Position numbers and translations under genes: made by a program. The notes below the pieces were generated by a model. The model did no database searches. It was not told the origin of the DNA and saw only the letters and a program-made list of their open reading frames with translations. DNA of 9,081 nt from Caryophanales bacterium UBA6448 (lineage in GTDB: Bacteria; Bacillota_I; Bacilli_A; RF39; UBA660), in assembly GCA_002439555.1 (NCBI GenBank), contig DJOC01000074.1, forward strand, positions 12,158 through 21,238, given 5' to 3'. Positions 1 through 7,788 of this stretch are shown here, piece by piece; position 1 is the stretch's first letter; the number at the start of each line of letters is the position of its first letter.

Positions 1-27
1 TTTAATTTCATCATAATAATTTATCAT
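1..27 (-). CDS. 5' end of an unidentified gene (9 codons only)
   Basis: An ATG at 27-25 on the minus strand opens a frame reading MINYYDEIK before the window ends. A perfect GGAGG (34-38) sits 6 nt upstream, which is strong support for a real start. The gene lies downstream of the operon terminator on the same strand. I see no convincing promoter in the roughly 40 bases between that terminator and the start, so it may rely on a weak promoter or on readthrough. Nine residues are too few to assign a family. Similar NYY-E-IK openings occur in some DUF1016/YhcG-type nuclease-associated proteins, but that is only a resemblance and I do not assign it. Confidence 0.7.
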
Positions 28-65
28 TTGTAACCTCCATTTCTAAACTATTTAATTTTTTCCGC

Positions 66-118
66 AAAATAAAAAAACAGAAAAACATACCTTTTTTCCT
101 TAAGAAAAGGTATGTTTT
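66..118 (-). terminator. Rho-independent terminator of the hisS-gatB operon
   Basis: On the minus strand, a perfect 14-bp stem (arms at 105-118 and 82-95, core CATACCTTTT / AAAAGGTATG) closes a 9-nt loop at 96-104. It is followed by a T-rich tail containing TTTTTTT (77-71) and TTTT (69-66). The plus strand lacks an equivalent T-tract beyond the stem, so the terminator works leftwards, for transcripts coming from gatB. It lies about 115 bases past the gatB stop, leaving an untranslated tail of roughly that length. Confidence 0.85.
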
Positions 119-232
119 CCCGCTTCGTATATATTTATTACCTCTATTAAAATATAATGTAATCGTCTAATAATAATTGCTCGGCTTATAAGAGGTTTAC
201 CTTGCATATTAATAATATCAAAATTAATTTTA

Positions 233-1648
233 TTAATCAAGCTTTTTATGAAGTAACTGTTTTGTAATAATTGGGTTAGCTTTACCTCTGGTTTCTTTCA
301 TAACCTCTCCTACAAAGAAATCAAAAATATTAGTTCTACCATTTTTATATTCGGTAATTTCTTTTTCATGTGAAGAAAGAATACTATCAATTATACTTTC
401 AATCAAGTTTTCATCACTTACTTGAGCATCTTCTTTAGAAATAAAGTTTTTAGGTTCTTTCTTTTCCTCTAAAGATTTATAGAAAACCTCTTTTACCCCT
501 TTTGAGGATAAAATTCCACTTTCTTTTGCATCATTAATTTGTTTTAAATATTCTGGTTTTAAATAAAAATCATTTATGTTAATATCTTTTTCATTTATGT
601 ATGAAGTAATAATTCCATTAATATAATTTGCGGCATCTTTTGGTTTTATTCCTACTTCAACACATTTTTCAAAATAGTTTGCAATATTAATATCTTTAAT
701 TAAAATATTAGCATTATACTCGTCAAGTCCTAAATTACTCATGTAATTATCTTTTCTAGCATCTGCTAAAACTGGTATATTTTTTCTAATATTTTCTACA
801 AATTCATCAGTTATTTCATAAGGTGGAATATTAGGTTCTACGAAATATTTATAGTCAATTGCATCTGCTTTACTACGCATATGAACTGTCATGCCAGAGG
901 CCTCATCAAATCTACGAGTTTCTTGATATAATGGTTCATTATTTGCAAGTGCCTCAAGTTGTCTTTTTTCTTCATATAAAATTGCTAATTTTACATTTGC
1001 TAAACTATTAACATTTTTTACTTCAACTTTTGGAGTAATATAATTTCCATTATCATCCATAAGATTAACATTTACATCACATCTTATTTGGCCTTTTTTT
1101 GTATCTGCTTCGGAAATATCTGTATATTTATATATTCTACACATTGTTTCTAAAAATGCTATCGCTTCATCAGCTGAATGCATACAAGGAGCAGTAACAG
1201 TTTCAAGAAGTGGTACACCAGCACGATTATAATCAATAAGTGAAAATGTAGGAAGGTGATCAAGTGCTGCAGCATCTTCCTCTAAATGGATATCTAATAT
1301 TTCTACATTAAATTTGGTGCCTTTAAGTGATACTTCTAAATTACCATTAATACCTACTGGTCTAGTATTTTGAGTTATCTGATAACCTTTTGGAAGATCT
1401 GGATAATAATAGTTTTTTCTATCAAAAATCATATATTTTGCAACATCACATTTTAAAATTAAGGCCATTTCAACTGCTTTTTTAACGCATTCTTCATTTA
1501 AAGAAGGCATAAATCCCGGAAATGCTAAATCAATTTCATTTATATTTACATTAGCCATTTTATTATATACATTGGAAGATGGTGAAAATACTTTAGTAGC
1601 ACTTTTCATCTCGGCATGCATTTCAAGGCCAACAACTAACTTAGTCAT
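233..1648 (-). CDS. gatB: Aspartyl/glutamyl-tRNA amidotransferase subunit B (GatB)
   Basis: GatB is the cytosolic tRNA-binding and kinase-like subunit of GatCAB. It phosphorylates Glu or Asp mischarged on tRNA(Gln) or tRNA(Asn), so that ammonia delivered from GatA can amidate it. The 471 residues match the family's usual length. Visible landmarks are GLEMH at 7-11 (E9 and H11, metal/active-site positions), the FDRKNYYYPDLPKGYQ block from 75, HLEED at 121-125, the signature DYNRAGVPLLE at 139-149, and RCDVNVN at 189-195. The C-terminal YqeY-like tRNA-binding domain ends with FFVGEVMKETRGKANP (444-459). The stretch at 36-45 reads NINEIDLAFPG, the form without the CPVC-type cysteines found in many homologues. 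GGAGG at 1655-1659 is 6 nt from the ATG. The start overlaps the gatA stop by 8 nt, so translation is probably coupled. It is the last gene of the operon. Confidence 0.98.
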   Translation of the reverse strand: MTKLVVGLEMHAEMKSATKVFSPSSNVYNKMANVNINEIDLAFPGFMPSLNEECVKKAVEMALILKCDVAKYMIFDRKNYYYPDLPKGYQITQNTRPVGINGNLEVSLKGTKFNVEILDIHLEEDAAALDHLPTFSLIDYNRAGVPLLETVTAPCMHSADEAIAFLETMCRIYKYTDISEADTKKGQIRCDVNVNLMDDNGNYITPKVEVKNVNSLANVKLAILYEEKRQLEALANNEPLYQETRRFDEASGMTVHMRSKADAIDYKYFVEPNIPPYEITDEFVENIRKNIPVLADARKDNYMSNLGLDEYNANILIKDINIANYFEKCVEVGIKPKDAANYINGIITSYINEKDININDFYLKPEYLKQINDAKESGILSSKGVKEVFYKSLEEKKEPKNFISKEDAQVSDENLIESIIDSILSSHEKEITEYKNGRTNIFDFFVGEVMKETRGKANPIITKQLLHKKLD

Positions 1649-3074
1649 TAATATCCTCCTTTATAATTTTTTCAATGTCATTTGCTACAGCAAGCATATA
1701 ACTATCATTTTTAAAGCCTGATGTAATATTTATACCAATGGGCATCCCCTCAAGTTTGTTATAAGGTAAAGTTATTGATGGGTATCCACCAAAATTTCCT
1801 ATTACTAAATGATTATCAAGTACATTTTCATCTTTACCCATTTCATCAGTTGTATTACATATTTTCGGAGCTATATCACTTTGAGCAGGAAGAATTAATC
1901 CATCATATTTAGTAAATAATTCATTAAATGTATTTACGACTACTCTTCTTACTTTTTTAGCATTAATAAAATATTTTTCTTGATTTTCTTTTTGCAAAAT
2001 AAATGATCCAATCACAAATCTTCTTTTGATAAGTGAAGAAAAGTTTTTAGTTCTAAAGTTTTTAATAACATCCATTGCACTATCACCTTTTTCACGATGT
2101 CCAAAACTAATTCCTGTAAGGTTTGAGTTATTTGAGGTAACCTCGGCACAAGAAATTGATGTATAAACTGGTTTTAATGCTTTTAAAAGATTTTCATCAA
2201 TACTTTCTTCGTAGATTTCATAACCTTTACTTTTTAAAGTATCTAAAAGTTTATTAAAATCGTCAATTATTTTGATAGTATTTGGATTTGTATATTTTGA
2301 TTTATCTACAATTTCTTTAATATAAAATAATTTTTTGCTATTTAAATTATTAAAATCTTTTGTTAAATCTACTTCATCCATATCTTTAATAGTAGTCATA
2401 TCTTTTTCATCAGAACCTTTAACTGTATTTACCACTACTGCGGCATCTATTACAGAGTTTGTTAGAACGCCAATTGTGTCAAGTGATGAAGCAAAAGCAA
2501 AAAGTCCATATCTACTTATAAGACCATAACTTGGTTTATAACCCACTACGCCAGTATAAGCTGCTGGTTTTCTAATTGAGTCACCAGTATCTGTTCCAAT
2601 TGCAAAAGGTACTGTTTTTGTAGCCACAGCGACTGCACTTCCCGCAGAGGAACCTGCAGCAATTCTTTCTTCATCATAAGGATTTTTAACAATGCCAGCA
2701 TTACCTGTAAGACCAGTTCCTCCCATTGCAAGTTCATCCATATTAGTTTTGCCTATCATTACAGCACCATTTTTACAAAGTTTTTCATAAACTGTAGCAT
2801 TATAAATAGGAACATAATCTTTTAAAGTATTAGAGCAAGCTGTAGTTCTAATACCCTTTGTTGAAATATTATCTTTCATTGCATAAGGAATACCACTTAA
2901 TATAGAACTAATTTCATTATTTTCTTTTGGATCCAATACTAAATTATAAGCATTATATTTTTCATTTGTTTCTGATATTTTATTTTTAGAAAAATCTATA
3001 AGCTTTCTTGAAGTAATCCTTTTATCAATTAAATCATTATGAAGTTCAATAATATTTTTATCATAATAGTTCAT
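1641..3074 (-). CDS. gatA: Aspartyl/glutamyl-tRNA amidotransferase subunit A (GatA)
   Basis: GatA is the amidase-signature glutaminase of GatCAB. It releases ammonia from glutamine (or asparagine) and channels it to GatB. The 477 residues are full length. The Ser-cisSer-Lys triad is identifiable by motif and spacing: K67 in MKDN, S142 in AAGSSAGSA, and nucleophile S166 in GTDTGDSIRKPA. The K-to-S distance of 99 and S-to-S distance of 24 are those of characterised family members. The residue before the nucleophile is Asp165 rather than the commoner Gly (GGS to GDS). I believe the GDS form also occurs in other low-GC GatA proteins, so I do not read it as inactivating. GYKPSYGLISRYGLFAFASSLD (179-199) is the conserved post-nucleophile block. 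The start forms TAATG with the gatC stop (1-nt overlap), behind an AAGGGTGGTGA ribosome site inside gatC. Confidence 0.98.
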   Translation of the reverse strand: MNYYDKNIIELHNDLIDKRITSRKLIDFSKNKISETNEKYNAYNLVLDPKENNEISSILSGIPYAMKDNISTKGIRTTACSNTLKDYVPIYNATVYEKLCKNGAVMIGKTNMDELAMGGTGLTGNAGIVKNPYDEERIAAGSSAGSAVAVATKTVPFAIGTDTGDSIRKPAAYTGVVGYKPSYGLISRYGLFAFASSLDTIGVLTNSVIDAAVVVNTVKGSDEKDMTTIKDMDEVDLTKDFNNLNSKKLFYIKEIVDKSKYTNPNTIKIIDDFNKLLDTLKSKGYEIYEESIDENLLKALKPVYTSISCAEVTSNNSNLTGISFGHREKGDSAMDVIKNFRTKNFSSLIKRRFVIGSFILQKENQEKYFINAKKVRRVVVNTFNELFTKYDGLILPAQSDIAPKICNTTDEMGKDENVLDNHLVIGNFGGYPSITLPYNKLEGMPIGINITSGFKNDSYMLAVANDIEKIIKEDIND

Positions 3075-3364
3075 TACTTCACCACCCTTACTATTTCAAC
3101 TTCTCTATCAATATAGTCATCACAATTTTTAAGTGCATCCTCAATTTCAATCATTCTTGAAGTTTTTCCATCACGAATTTCTTTGGTCTTTAAATCTTGA
3201 GGAAAATGTAAAGGCTTAATATTTTCTAGTCCCTTTACATTATTTATTTTAGCCATATTATCATTAATAACATCAAATTCCCTTAATAAAAGAGAGTTTT
3301 CTTCCTCAGTAAGGCCAATTAAAAGTTTATCAGCATAATCATTTATTATGTCTTTAGTAAACAT
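3074..3364 (-). CDS. gatC: Aspartyl/glutamyl-tRNA amidotransferase subunit C (GatC)
   Basis: GatC is the small belt subunit that wraps GatA and GatB and stabilises GatA. The 96 residues are normal for the family. It has the N-terminal helical part with LTEEE (18-22), the linker with PLHFP (51-55), IRDG (63-66), and the C-terminal DALKN...VRVV segment (76-95), which is the usual A/B-interface tail. No catalytic residues are expected. GGAGG at 3372-3376, inside the last codons of aspS, is 7 nt from the ATG. The aspS stop and gatC start share one base (TAATG), which suggests translational coupling. Position between aspS and gatA supports the call. Confidence 0.95.
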   Translation of the reverse strand: MFTKDIINDYADKLLIGLTEEENSLLLREFDVINDNMAKINNVKGLENIKPLHFPQDLKTKEIRDGKTSRMIEIEDALKNCDDYIDREVEIVRVVK

Positions 3365-5106
3365 TACTTTTCCTCCGTGATAGTGATGCCTAATTCTTTT
3401 AATTGTTTATCAGTAAGTGTATTTGGGCTTCCCATTAAAAGGTCCATACCTTGTACATTTGGTGGGAATACTTGAACTTCACGAAGATTTTCTTCATCAG
3501 TAAGAAGCATTACAATTCTATCAATACCTGGAGCCATTCCAGCGTGAGGAGGAGCACCAAAAGTAAAGGCAGTATAAAGACTTCTGAATTTATCTTTAAC
3601 AACATCTTCAGTATAACCCGCAATAGAAAAGGCTTTTTTCATAATATTTATATCATGATTTCTAACTGCTCCTGAAGCCATTTCATTACCATTACATACA
3701 AAGTCATATTGATATGCAACTATATCACCAGGATTCATGTTATTTAAGGCATCAAGTCCCCCTTGAGGCATACTAAATGGATTATGTCCAAAATCCCATT
3801 TTTTATCTTCTTCATTATATTCAAAGAATGGAAAATCATTAACAATACAAAATTCAAATCTATTATGATCAGTAAGTTCTAACTCTTCACCTAAATAGTT
3901 ACGAAGAAGTCCCGCAATTTTAATAATCTTTTCATCACCCGCAAGGACAAAAAGTACATCGCCATCATTAAGATTAAATCTTTCTACTAAACTATTAATT
4001 TCTTCTTCAGATAAGAATTTTAAAATAGCACTTTTAATTTCACCATCAGTTTTTTTAAGATAAGCAAGTCCACCTGCTCCTTTACTTTTAACAAACTGTT
4101 CTAAATGCTTATACCAAGAATTACTTTTTGTAACATTTGAACACTTAATACATCTAACTATTTTACCTTTAAAGCCAGCAAAATCACTATTTTCAAATAT
4201 ATCTGAGGCATCCTCAATAATAAGAGGATTTCTTAAATCTGGTTTATCACATCCATATTTTAACATTGCCTCTTTAAAAGGTATTCTTTTAAAAGGTGCT
4301 GGAGAAACATATTTATCTGTGAAATTTTTAAATGTTTCATAGAATACTTTTTCACCAACTTCGTATACATCTTCATCAGTGGCAAAACTCATTTCAAAGT
4401 CTAATTGATAAAATTCAAGTGTTCTATCAGCACGACAATCTTCATCTCTAAAACAAGGCGCTATTTGAAAATATCTATTAAATCCTGATACCATTAAAAG
4501 TTGTTTATAAATTTGAGGTGCCTGAGGAAGAGCATAAAATTTACCGTGATAATTCCTTGAGGGAATTACAAAGTCTCTTGCACCTTCCGGAGAAGATCCT
4601 GTAATAATTGGTGTAGTAATTTCTGTAAAATCCATTTCTTTCATAGTTTTACGTATAAAATCTACTACTTTACTTCTAAAAACAATTTTGTCGTGAACAT
4701 CTTTATTTCTTAAATCAAGATAACGATATTTAAGTCTTGTTTCTTCATTTGCTTCTTTACTACGATTTATTTCAAATGGAAGTACATTTTCACATTTGCC
4801 TAATACCTCAATAGTGTCAAGAATAATTTCTATTTCACCGGTTTTCATATTAGGATTTACATTACCACTTCTTTTTTGAACTGTACCTGTAATTGTTACA
4901 GTACTTTCTCTTGTTAAATCTGCAAGTTTTTCACTATCTTCACTAATAACTTGGACAATACCACTTTCATCACGAACTGTTAAAAATACTAGTGAGCCAA
5001 GATTTCTAATTGAATTAATCCAGCCACCAATTCTAACTGTTTTGCCAGCATCCTCTAAAGTTATTTCACCACAATATTTATTTCTATATTTATTATTACT
5101 ATTCAT
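3364..5106 (-). CDS. aspS: Aspartyl-tRNA synthetase, bacterial type (AspRS)
   Basis: A class IIb synthetase charging tRNA(Asp), and tRNA(Asn) as well if non-discriminating. The 580 residues are the bacterial length. Order: OB-fold anticodon domain (about 1-105), catalytic core with motif 1 near 150-179, QAPQIYKQLLM at 195-205, and motif 2 FQIAPCFRDEDCRADR at 213-228. A GAD insertion domain follows (about 285-410), then HNPFSMPQGG (441-450) and motif 3 GMAPGIDRIVMLL (523-535). Two substrate-pocket positions differ from E. coli: QSPQ is QAPQ (Ala196), and HH is HN (441-442). From memory, both changes occur together in a subtype seen in alphaproteobacteria and some Firmicutes. Leu36 in RNLGSL matches discriminating enzymes rather than the His of P. 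aeruginosa non-discriminating AspRS; this is suggestive only. A modest AAAGGA ribosome site (5114-5119) overlaps the asnS stop, 7 nt from the ATG. Confidence 0.97.
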   Translation of the reverse strand: MNSNNKYRNKYCGEITLEDAGKTVRIGGWINSIRNLGSLVFLTVRDESGIVQVISEDSEKLADLTRESTVTITGTVQKRSGNVNPNMKTGEIEIILDTIEVLGKCENVLPFEINRSKEANEETRLKYRYLDLRNKDVHDKIVFRSKVVDFIRKTMKEMDFTEITTPIITGSSPEGARDFVIPSRNYHGKFYALPQAPQIYKQLLMVSGFNRYFQIAPCFRDEDCRADRTLEFYQLDFEMSFATDEDVYEVGEKVFYETFKNFTDKYVSPAPFKRIPFKEAMLKYGCDKPDLRNPLIIEDASDIFENSDFAGFKGKIVRCIKCSNVTKSNSWYKHLEQFVKSKGAGGLAYLKKTDGEIKSAILKFLSEEEINSLVERFNLNDGDVLFVLAGDEKIIKIAGLLRNYLGEELELTDHNRFEFCIVNDFPFFEYNEEDKKWDFGHNPFSMPQGGLDALNNMNPGDIVAYQYDFVCNGNEMASGAVRNHDINIMKKAFSIAGYTEDVVKDKFRSLYTAFTFGAPPHAGMAPGIDRIVMLLTDEENLREVQVFPPNVQGMDLLMGSPNTLTDKQLKELGITITEEK

Positions 5107-5118
5107 ATTAAATCCTTT

Positions 5119-6474
5119 CTAAAATTCACAATTTTTTGGTGTTCTTGGGAAAAGTATTACGTCACGAATATTATCTACACCTGTAAGATAAATAAGTAAT
5201 CTTTCAAATCCCATTCCAAATCCTGAATGAACACAAGAACCATATCTTCTTAAATTTAAATACCAATTCATACTTTCTGTGTCCATATTAAGTTCTTTCA
5301 TACGAGCAAGAAGTTTATCATAGTCTTCCTCTCTTTGGCTTCCACCCATTAACTCGCCTGCTTCAGGCACTTCAAGATCTACTGCCGCAACAGTTTTACC
5401 ATCAGCATTCTGTTTCATATAAAACGCTTTAATATCTTTTGGCCAGTTATAGATAAATACAGGGCCATTAAAGTATTCTGTAATATATTTTTCATGTTCT
5501 TTAGCAATATCTTCACCATATTTTGGCTCAAATTCAAACTTTTTACCACTTTCAATTAAAAGTCTAATGCACTCTTCATGAGTAATTCTTGTAAACTTTG
5601 AATTAACTAATTTGGTAAGTTTTTCTATTAAGCCTTTTTCTACAAAACTATCTAAAAATTTCATTTCATCAGAAGCATTATCTAGTACATACTTAACAAC
5701 ATACTTTAGCATATCTTCCATAACAGCCATATCTTCATCAAGATCTGCAAAAGCAATTTCTGGTTCAATCATCCAAAATTCTGCAGCGTGAGTTTTTGTG
5801 TTACTATCTTCCGCTCTAAAAGTTGGTCCAAATGTATAAACTTTTTTATAAGCAAGAGCACAAGTTTCTGCCTGAAGTTGACCTGATACAGTAAGTGCAG
5901 TCTTTTTACCAAAGAAATCTTTTGAATAATCAGGTTTTTCTCCTAAAGGAAGAGTTGTAACCTCAAACATTTGACCAGCACCTTCACAGTCACTTGCAGT
6001 AATAATTGGTGTATGTACATATACATAGTTATGTTCATTAAAATATTTATGAATTGCATAAGCTGCTACACTTCTTACTCTGAATACAGCTGTAAATAGG
6101 TTTGTTCTTGGTCTTAAATAAGCCTGCTCTCTTAAAAATTCACGAGTATGTCTTTTTGGTTGAATTGGGTAGTCCTCAGGACAAGAAGACAAAATTTCAA
6201 TAGCGTTTGCTTTAATTTCATAATCTTCTTTACCTTCCGAAGGAATTAGAACTCCTTTTACTTTTAATGCTGATGACACTAAAAGTTTACTTACATCCTC
6301 AAAATTACTTAAAGTTTTATCATAAACTACTTGGATTCCACCTTGAGTAGTACCATCAGAAAATGATATAAAACCAAATTCTTTCTGTGGACGATGATTT
6401 TTAATCCAGCCACATATTTCTACTTCTTTTCCAACATATTCTTCTTTTTCTTTTAATAAATCTTTTATATCCAT
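5119..6474 (-). CDS. asnS: Asparaginyl-tRNA synthetase (AsnRS)
   Basis: A class IIb synthetase that charges tRNA(Asn) directly with asparagine. Its 451 residues are slightly shorter than the common 460-odd. The OB-fold anticodon domain spans about 14-105 (EICGWIKNHRPQKEFGFISF). The catalytic core has motif 2 TFGPTFRAEDSNT (214-226) followed by AEFWMIEPEIAFADL (231-245), and motif 3 GFGMGFERLLIYLTG (418-432). It ends with the typical NIRDV..FPRTP..CEF tail. The RAEDSNT/FWMIEPE combination separates it from AspRS and LysRS; most AsnRS read RAENSNT. The ATG is 1 nt past the hisS stop. An AGGAG (6484-6488) inside hisS supplies the ribosome site, with longer than usual spacing of about 9 nt. It is the only gene of the operon ending in TAG. 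Its presence means the cell does not depend on GatCAB for Asn-tRNA when asparagine is available. Confidence 0.97.
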   Translation of the reverse strand: MDIKDLLKEKEEYVGKEVEICGWIKNHRPQKEFGFISFSDGTTQGGIQVVYDKTLSNFEDVSKLLVSSALKVKGVLIPSEGKEDYEIKANAIEILSSCPEDYPIQPKRHTREFLREQAYLRPRTNLFTAVFRVRSVAAYAIHKYFNEHNYVYVHTPIITASDCEGAGQMFEVTTLPLGEKPDYSKDFFGKKTALTVSGQLQAETCALAYKKVYTFGPTFRAEDSNTKTHAAEFWMIEPEIAFADLDEDMAVMEDMLKYVVKYVLDNASDEMKFLDSFVEKGLIEKLTKLVNSKFTRITHEECIRLLIESGKKFEFEPKYGEDIAKEHEKYITEYFNGPVFIYNWPKDIKAFYMKQNADGKTVAAVDLEVPEAGELMGGSQREEDYDKLLARMKELNMDTESMNWYLNLRRYGSCVHSGFGMGFERLLIYLTGVDNIRDVILFPRTPKNCEF

Positions 6475-6475
6475 C

Positions 6476-7708
6476 TTAAATCACTCCTAAAATATAATCT
6501 ATTATTTCATCCTCTGGAACTTTTACTTCATCTTTTGTAACATTATCTTTTACGGTAACAAGTCCTTTAGATAAGTCTTCACTATTAAGTATTATTAAAT
6601 TTTTTGCATTCATATTATCAGCCTCTTTAAACTGGGCTTTTAAACTTTTACCCATAAGATTAGTTTCACATATAATATTATTTAGTCTTAAATCTTGAGT
6701 AATAATATTTGCTTTAATCTTTTCCTCATCATTAACACACATTACATATACATCAATATTATCAAGGCTATCATCACTCATTTCATTAATAATTCTTTCT
6801 ATACCACAAGCAAATCCTACCGCTGGGACTTCAGGTCCTCCTAAATTTTTAACAAGGTGATTGTATCTTCCACCACCACCAAGTGCTAAAGAATCATTAA
6901 GTTTAAGTTCATAAACCATATAGTCATAATAATCAAGTCCTCTTACTAAAGTATTATCAATTTCATAATCAACATCTAAATAATCTAAGTATGAAAGTAT
7001 TTTATTAAATCTTTCATTACTTTCTTTAGAATGATAGTCTAGTATACTTGGGGCATTTCTAAGTATTTCACTTTGATCATCTACTTTACAATCCAGTATT
7101 CTTAAAGGATTAGTCTTAATTCTATTTTGGCAATCCTCACATAAATCATTAATGTGTGGAGTTAAATACTCAACTAAAGCTTTTTTATAATTTTCTCTAT
7201 CTTCCACTGAACCTAAATTATTAATTTTAACAGTTACATCAAGTCCAAGTTCTTTTAAAATGTTATATGATAGTGATATTACTTCGGCATCCATCATTTC
7301 ATCATCAGAGCCTAAACATTCTACACCAAATTGAGTAAATTCACGGTTTCTACCTAGTCCTGGTCTTTCATAACGATACATTGTGCCAATATAAAACTCC
7401 TTTACTACTGATGATTGATTTCCATAAAGTTTATCCTCAATAAAGTTTCTTACTACTCCAGCAGTACCTTCAGGTCTTAAAGTAAAACTTCTTCCTCCAC
7501 GATCAGTAAAATCATAAGTTTCTTTTTGAACTATATCCGTGGTATCTCCTACTCCTCTTTTAAAAAGTTCTGTACTTTCAAAAAGTGGTGTTCTAATATA
7601 CTTATAATTATAAATTTTAGCATATGCTGACACTACATCACATATTCTTTGATACTTTTTAGAAGCATCTCCAGTTACATCATAGCATCCTTTAGGTTTT
7701 GTAATCAT
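6476..7708 (-). CDS. hisS: Histidyl-tRNA synthetase (HisRS)
   Basis: A class IIa synthetase charging tRNA(His), a cytosolic homodimer. Its 410 residues are normal to slightly short. Visible: motif 1 region IRTPLFESTELFKRGVGDTTDIVQ split over 38-61, motif 2 MYRYERPGLGRNREFTQFGVE across 110-130, HisA LVRGLDYY (254-261), HisB ALGGGGRYNHL (275-285), motif 3 VPAVGFACGIERI (294-306), and a C-terminal anticodon domain from about 318. Thr125 stands where many HisRS have His (REFHQ); REFTQ variants are, to my knowledge, found elsewhere. Cys190/Cys193 precede NPLRILDCK, as in some clostridial homologues. HisA and HisB distinguish it from the HisZ paralogue. It is first in the operon, with GGAGG at 7716-7720, 7 nt from the ATG, directly behind a T-box terminator. 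Confidence 0.98.
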   Translation of the reverse strand: MITKPKGCYDVTGDASKKYQRICDVVSAYAKIYNYKYIRTPLFESTELFKRGVGDTTDIVQKETYDFTDRGGRSFTLRPEGTAGVVRNFIEDKLYGNQSSVVKEFYIGTMYRYERPGLGRNREFTQFGVECLGSDDEMMDAEVISLSYNILKELGLDVTVKINNLGSVEDRENYKKALVEYLTPHINDLCEDCQNRIKTNPLRILDCKVDDQSEILRNAPSILDYHSKESNERFNKILSYLDYLDVDYEIDNTLVRGLDYYDYMVYELKLNDSLALGGGGRYNHLVKNLGGPEVPAVGFACGIERIINEMSDDSLDNIDVYVMCVNDEEKIKANIITQDLRLNNIICETNLMGKSLKAQFKEADNMNAKNLIILNSEDLSKGLVTVKDNVTKDEVKVPEDEIIDYILGVI

Positions 7709-7727
7709 TTTAATTCCTCCTTATTAC

Positions 7728-7788
7728 AAAAAAACCTAGATACTGTAAGGGCAGAAATAAATTCCACGGTACCACCTTACTTCTAGGT
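7728..7788 (-). terminator. T-box attenuator terminator upstream of hisS
   Basis: On the minus strand, ACCTAGA (7788-7782) pairs with TCTAGGT (7740-7734) and is followed at once by TTTTTT (7733-7728). The stem continues inward through GTAAGG/CCTTAC after a small internal loop (A versus AGTA), so the hairpin contains the antiterminator region at its tip. It ends just before the hisS ribosome site and would stop transcription when the matching tRNA is charged. Confidence 0.85.

Noticed and set aside
28..66. A promoter for the left-edge gene between the terminator and its SD
   Set aside because: Only weak -10-like words (TTAAAT, TAGTTT) and no -35 at a suitable distance.
100..207. A 35-codon minus-strand reading frame (MQGKPLISRA...) downstream of gatB
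   Set aside because: It has no ribosome site before its ATG, and its stop falls inside the loop of the terminator hairpin, so it is most likely chance.
2335..2529. Plus-strand reading frame inside gatA
   Set aside because: Antisense to a clearly conserved part of GatA, with no ribosome site and a low-complexity hydrophobic product.
2546..2737. Minus-strand reading frame in another register inside gatA
   Set aside because: It overlaps the GatA active-site region in a shifted frame; GatA itself is intact, so there is no frameshift to explain.
3451..3675. Plus-strand reading frame inside aspS
   Set aside because: Antisense to AspRS motif 3 and its surroundings, with no recognisable protein features.
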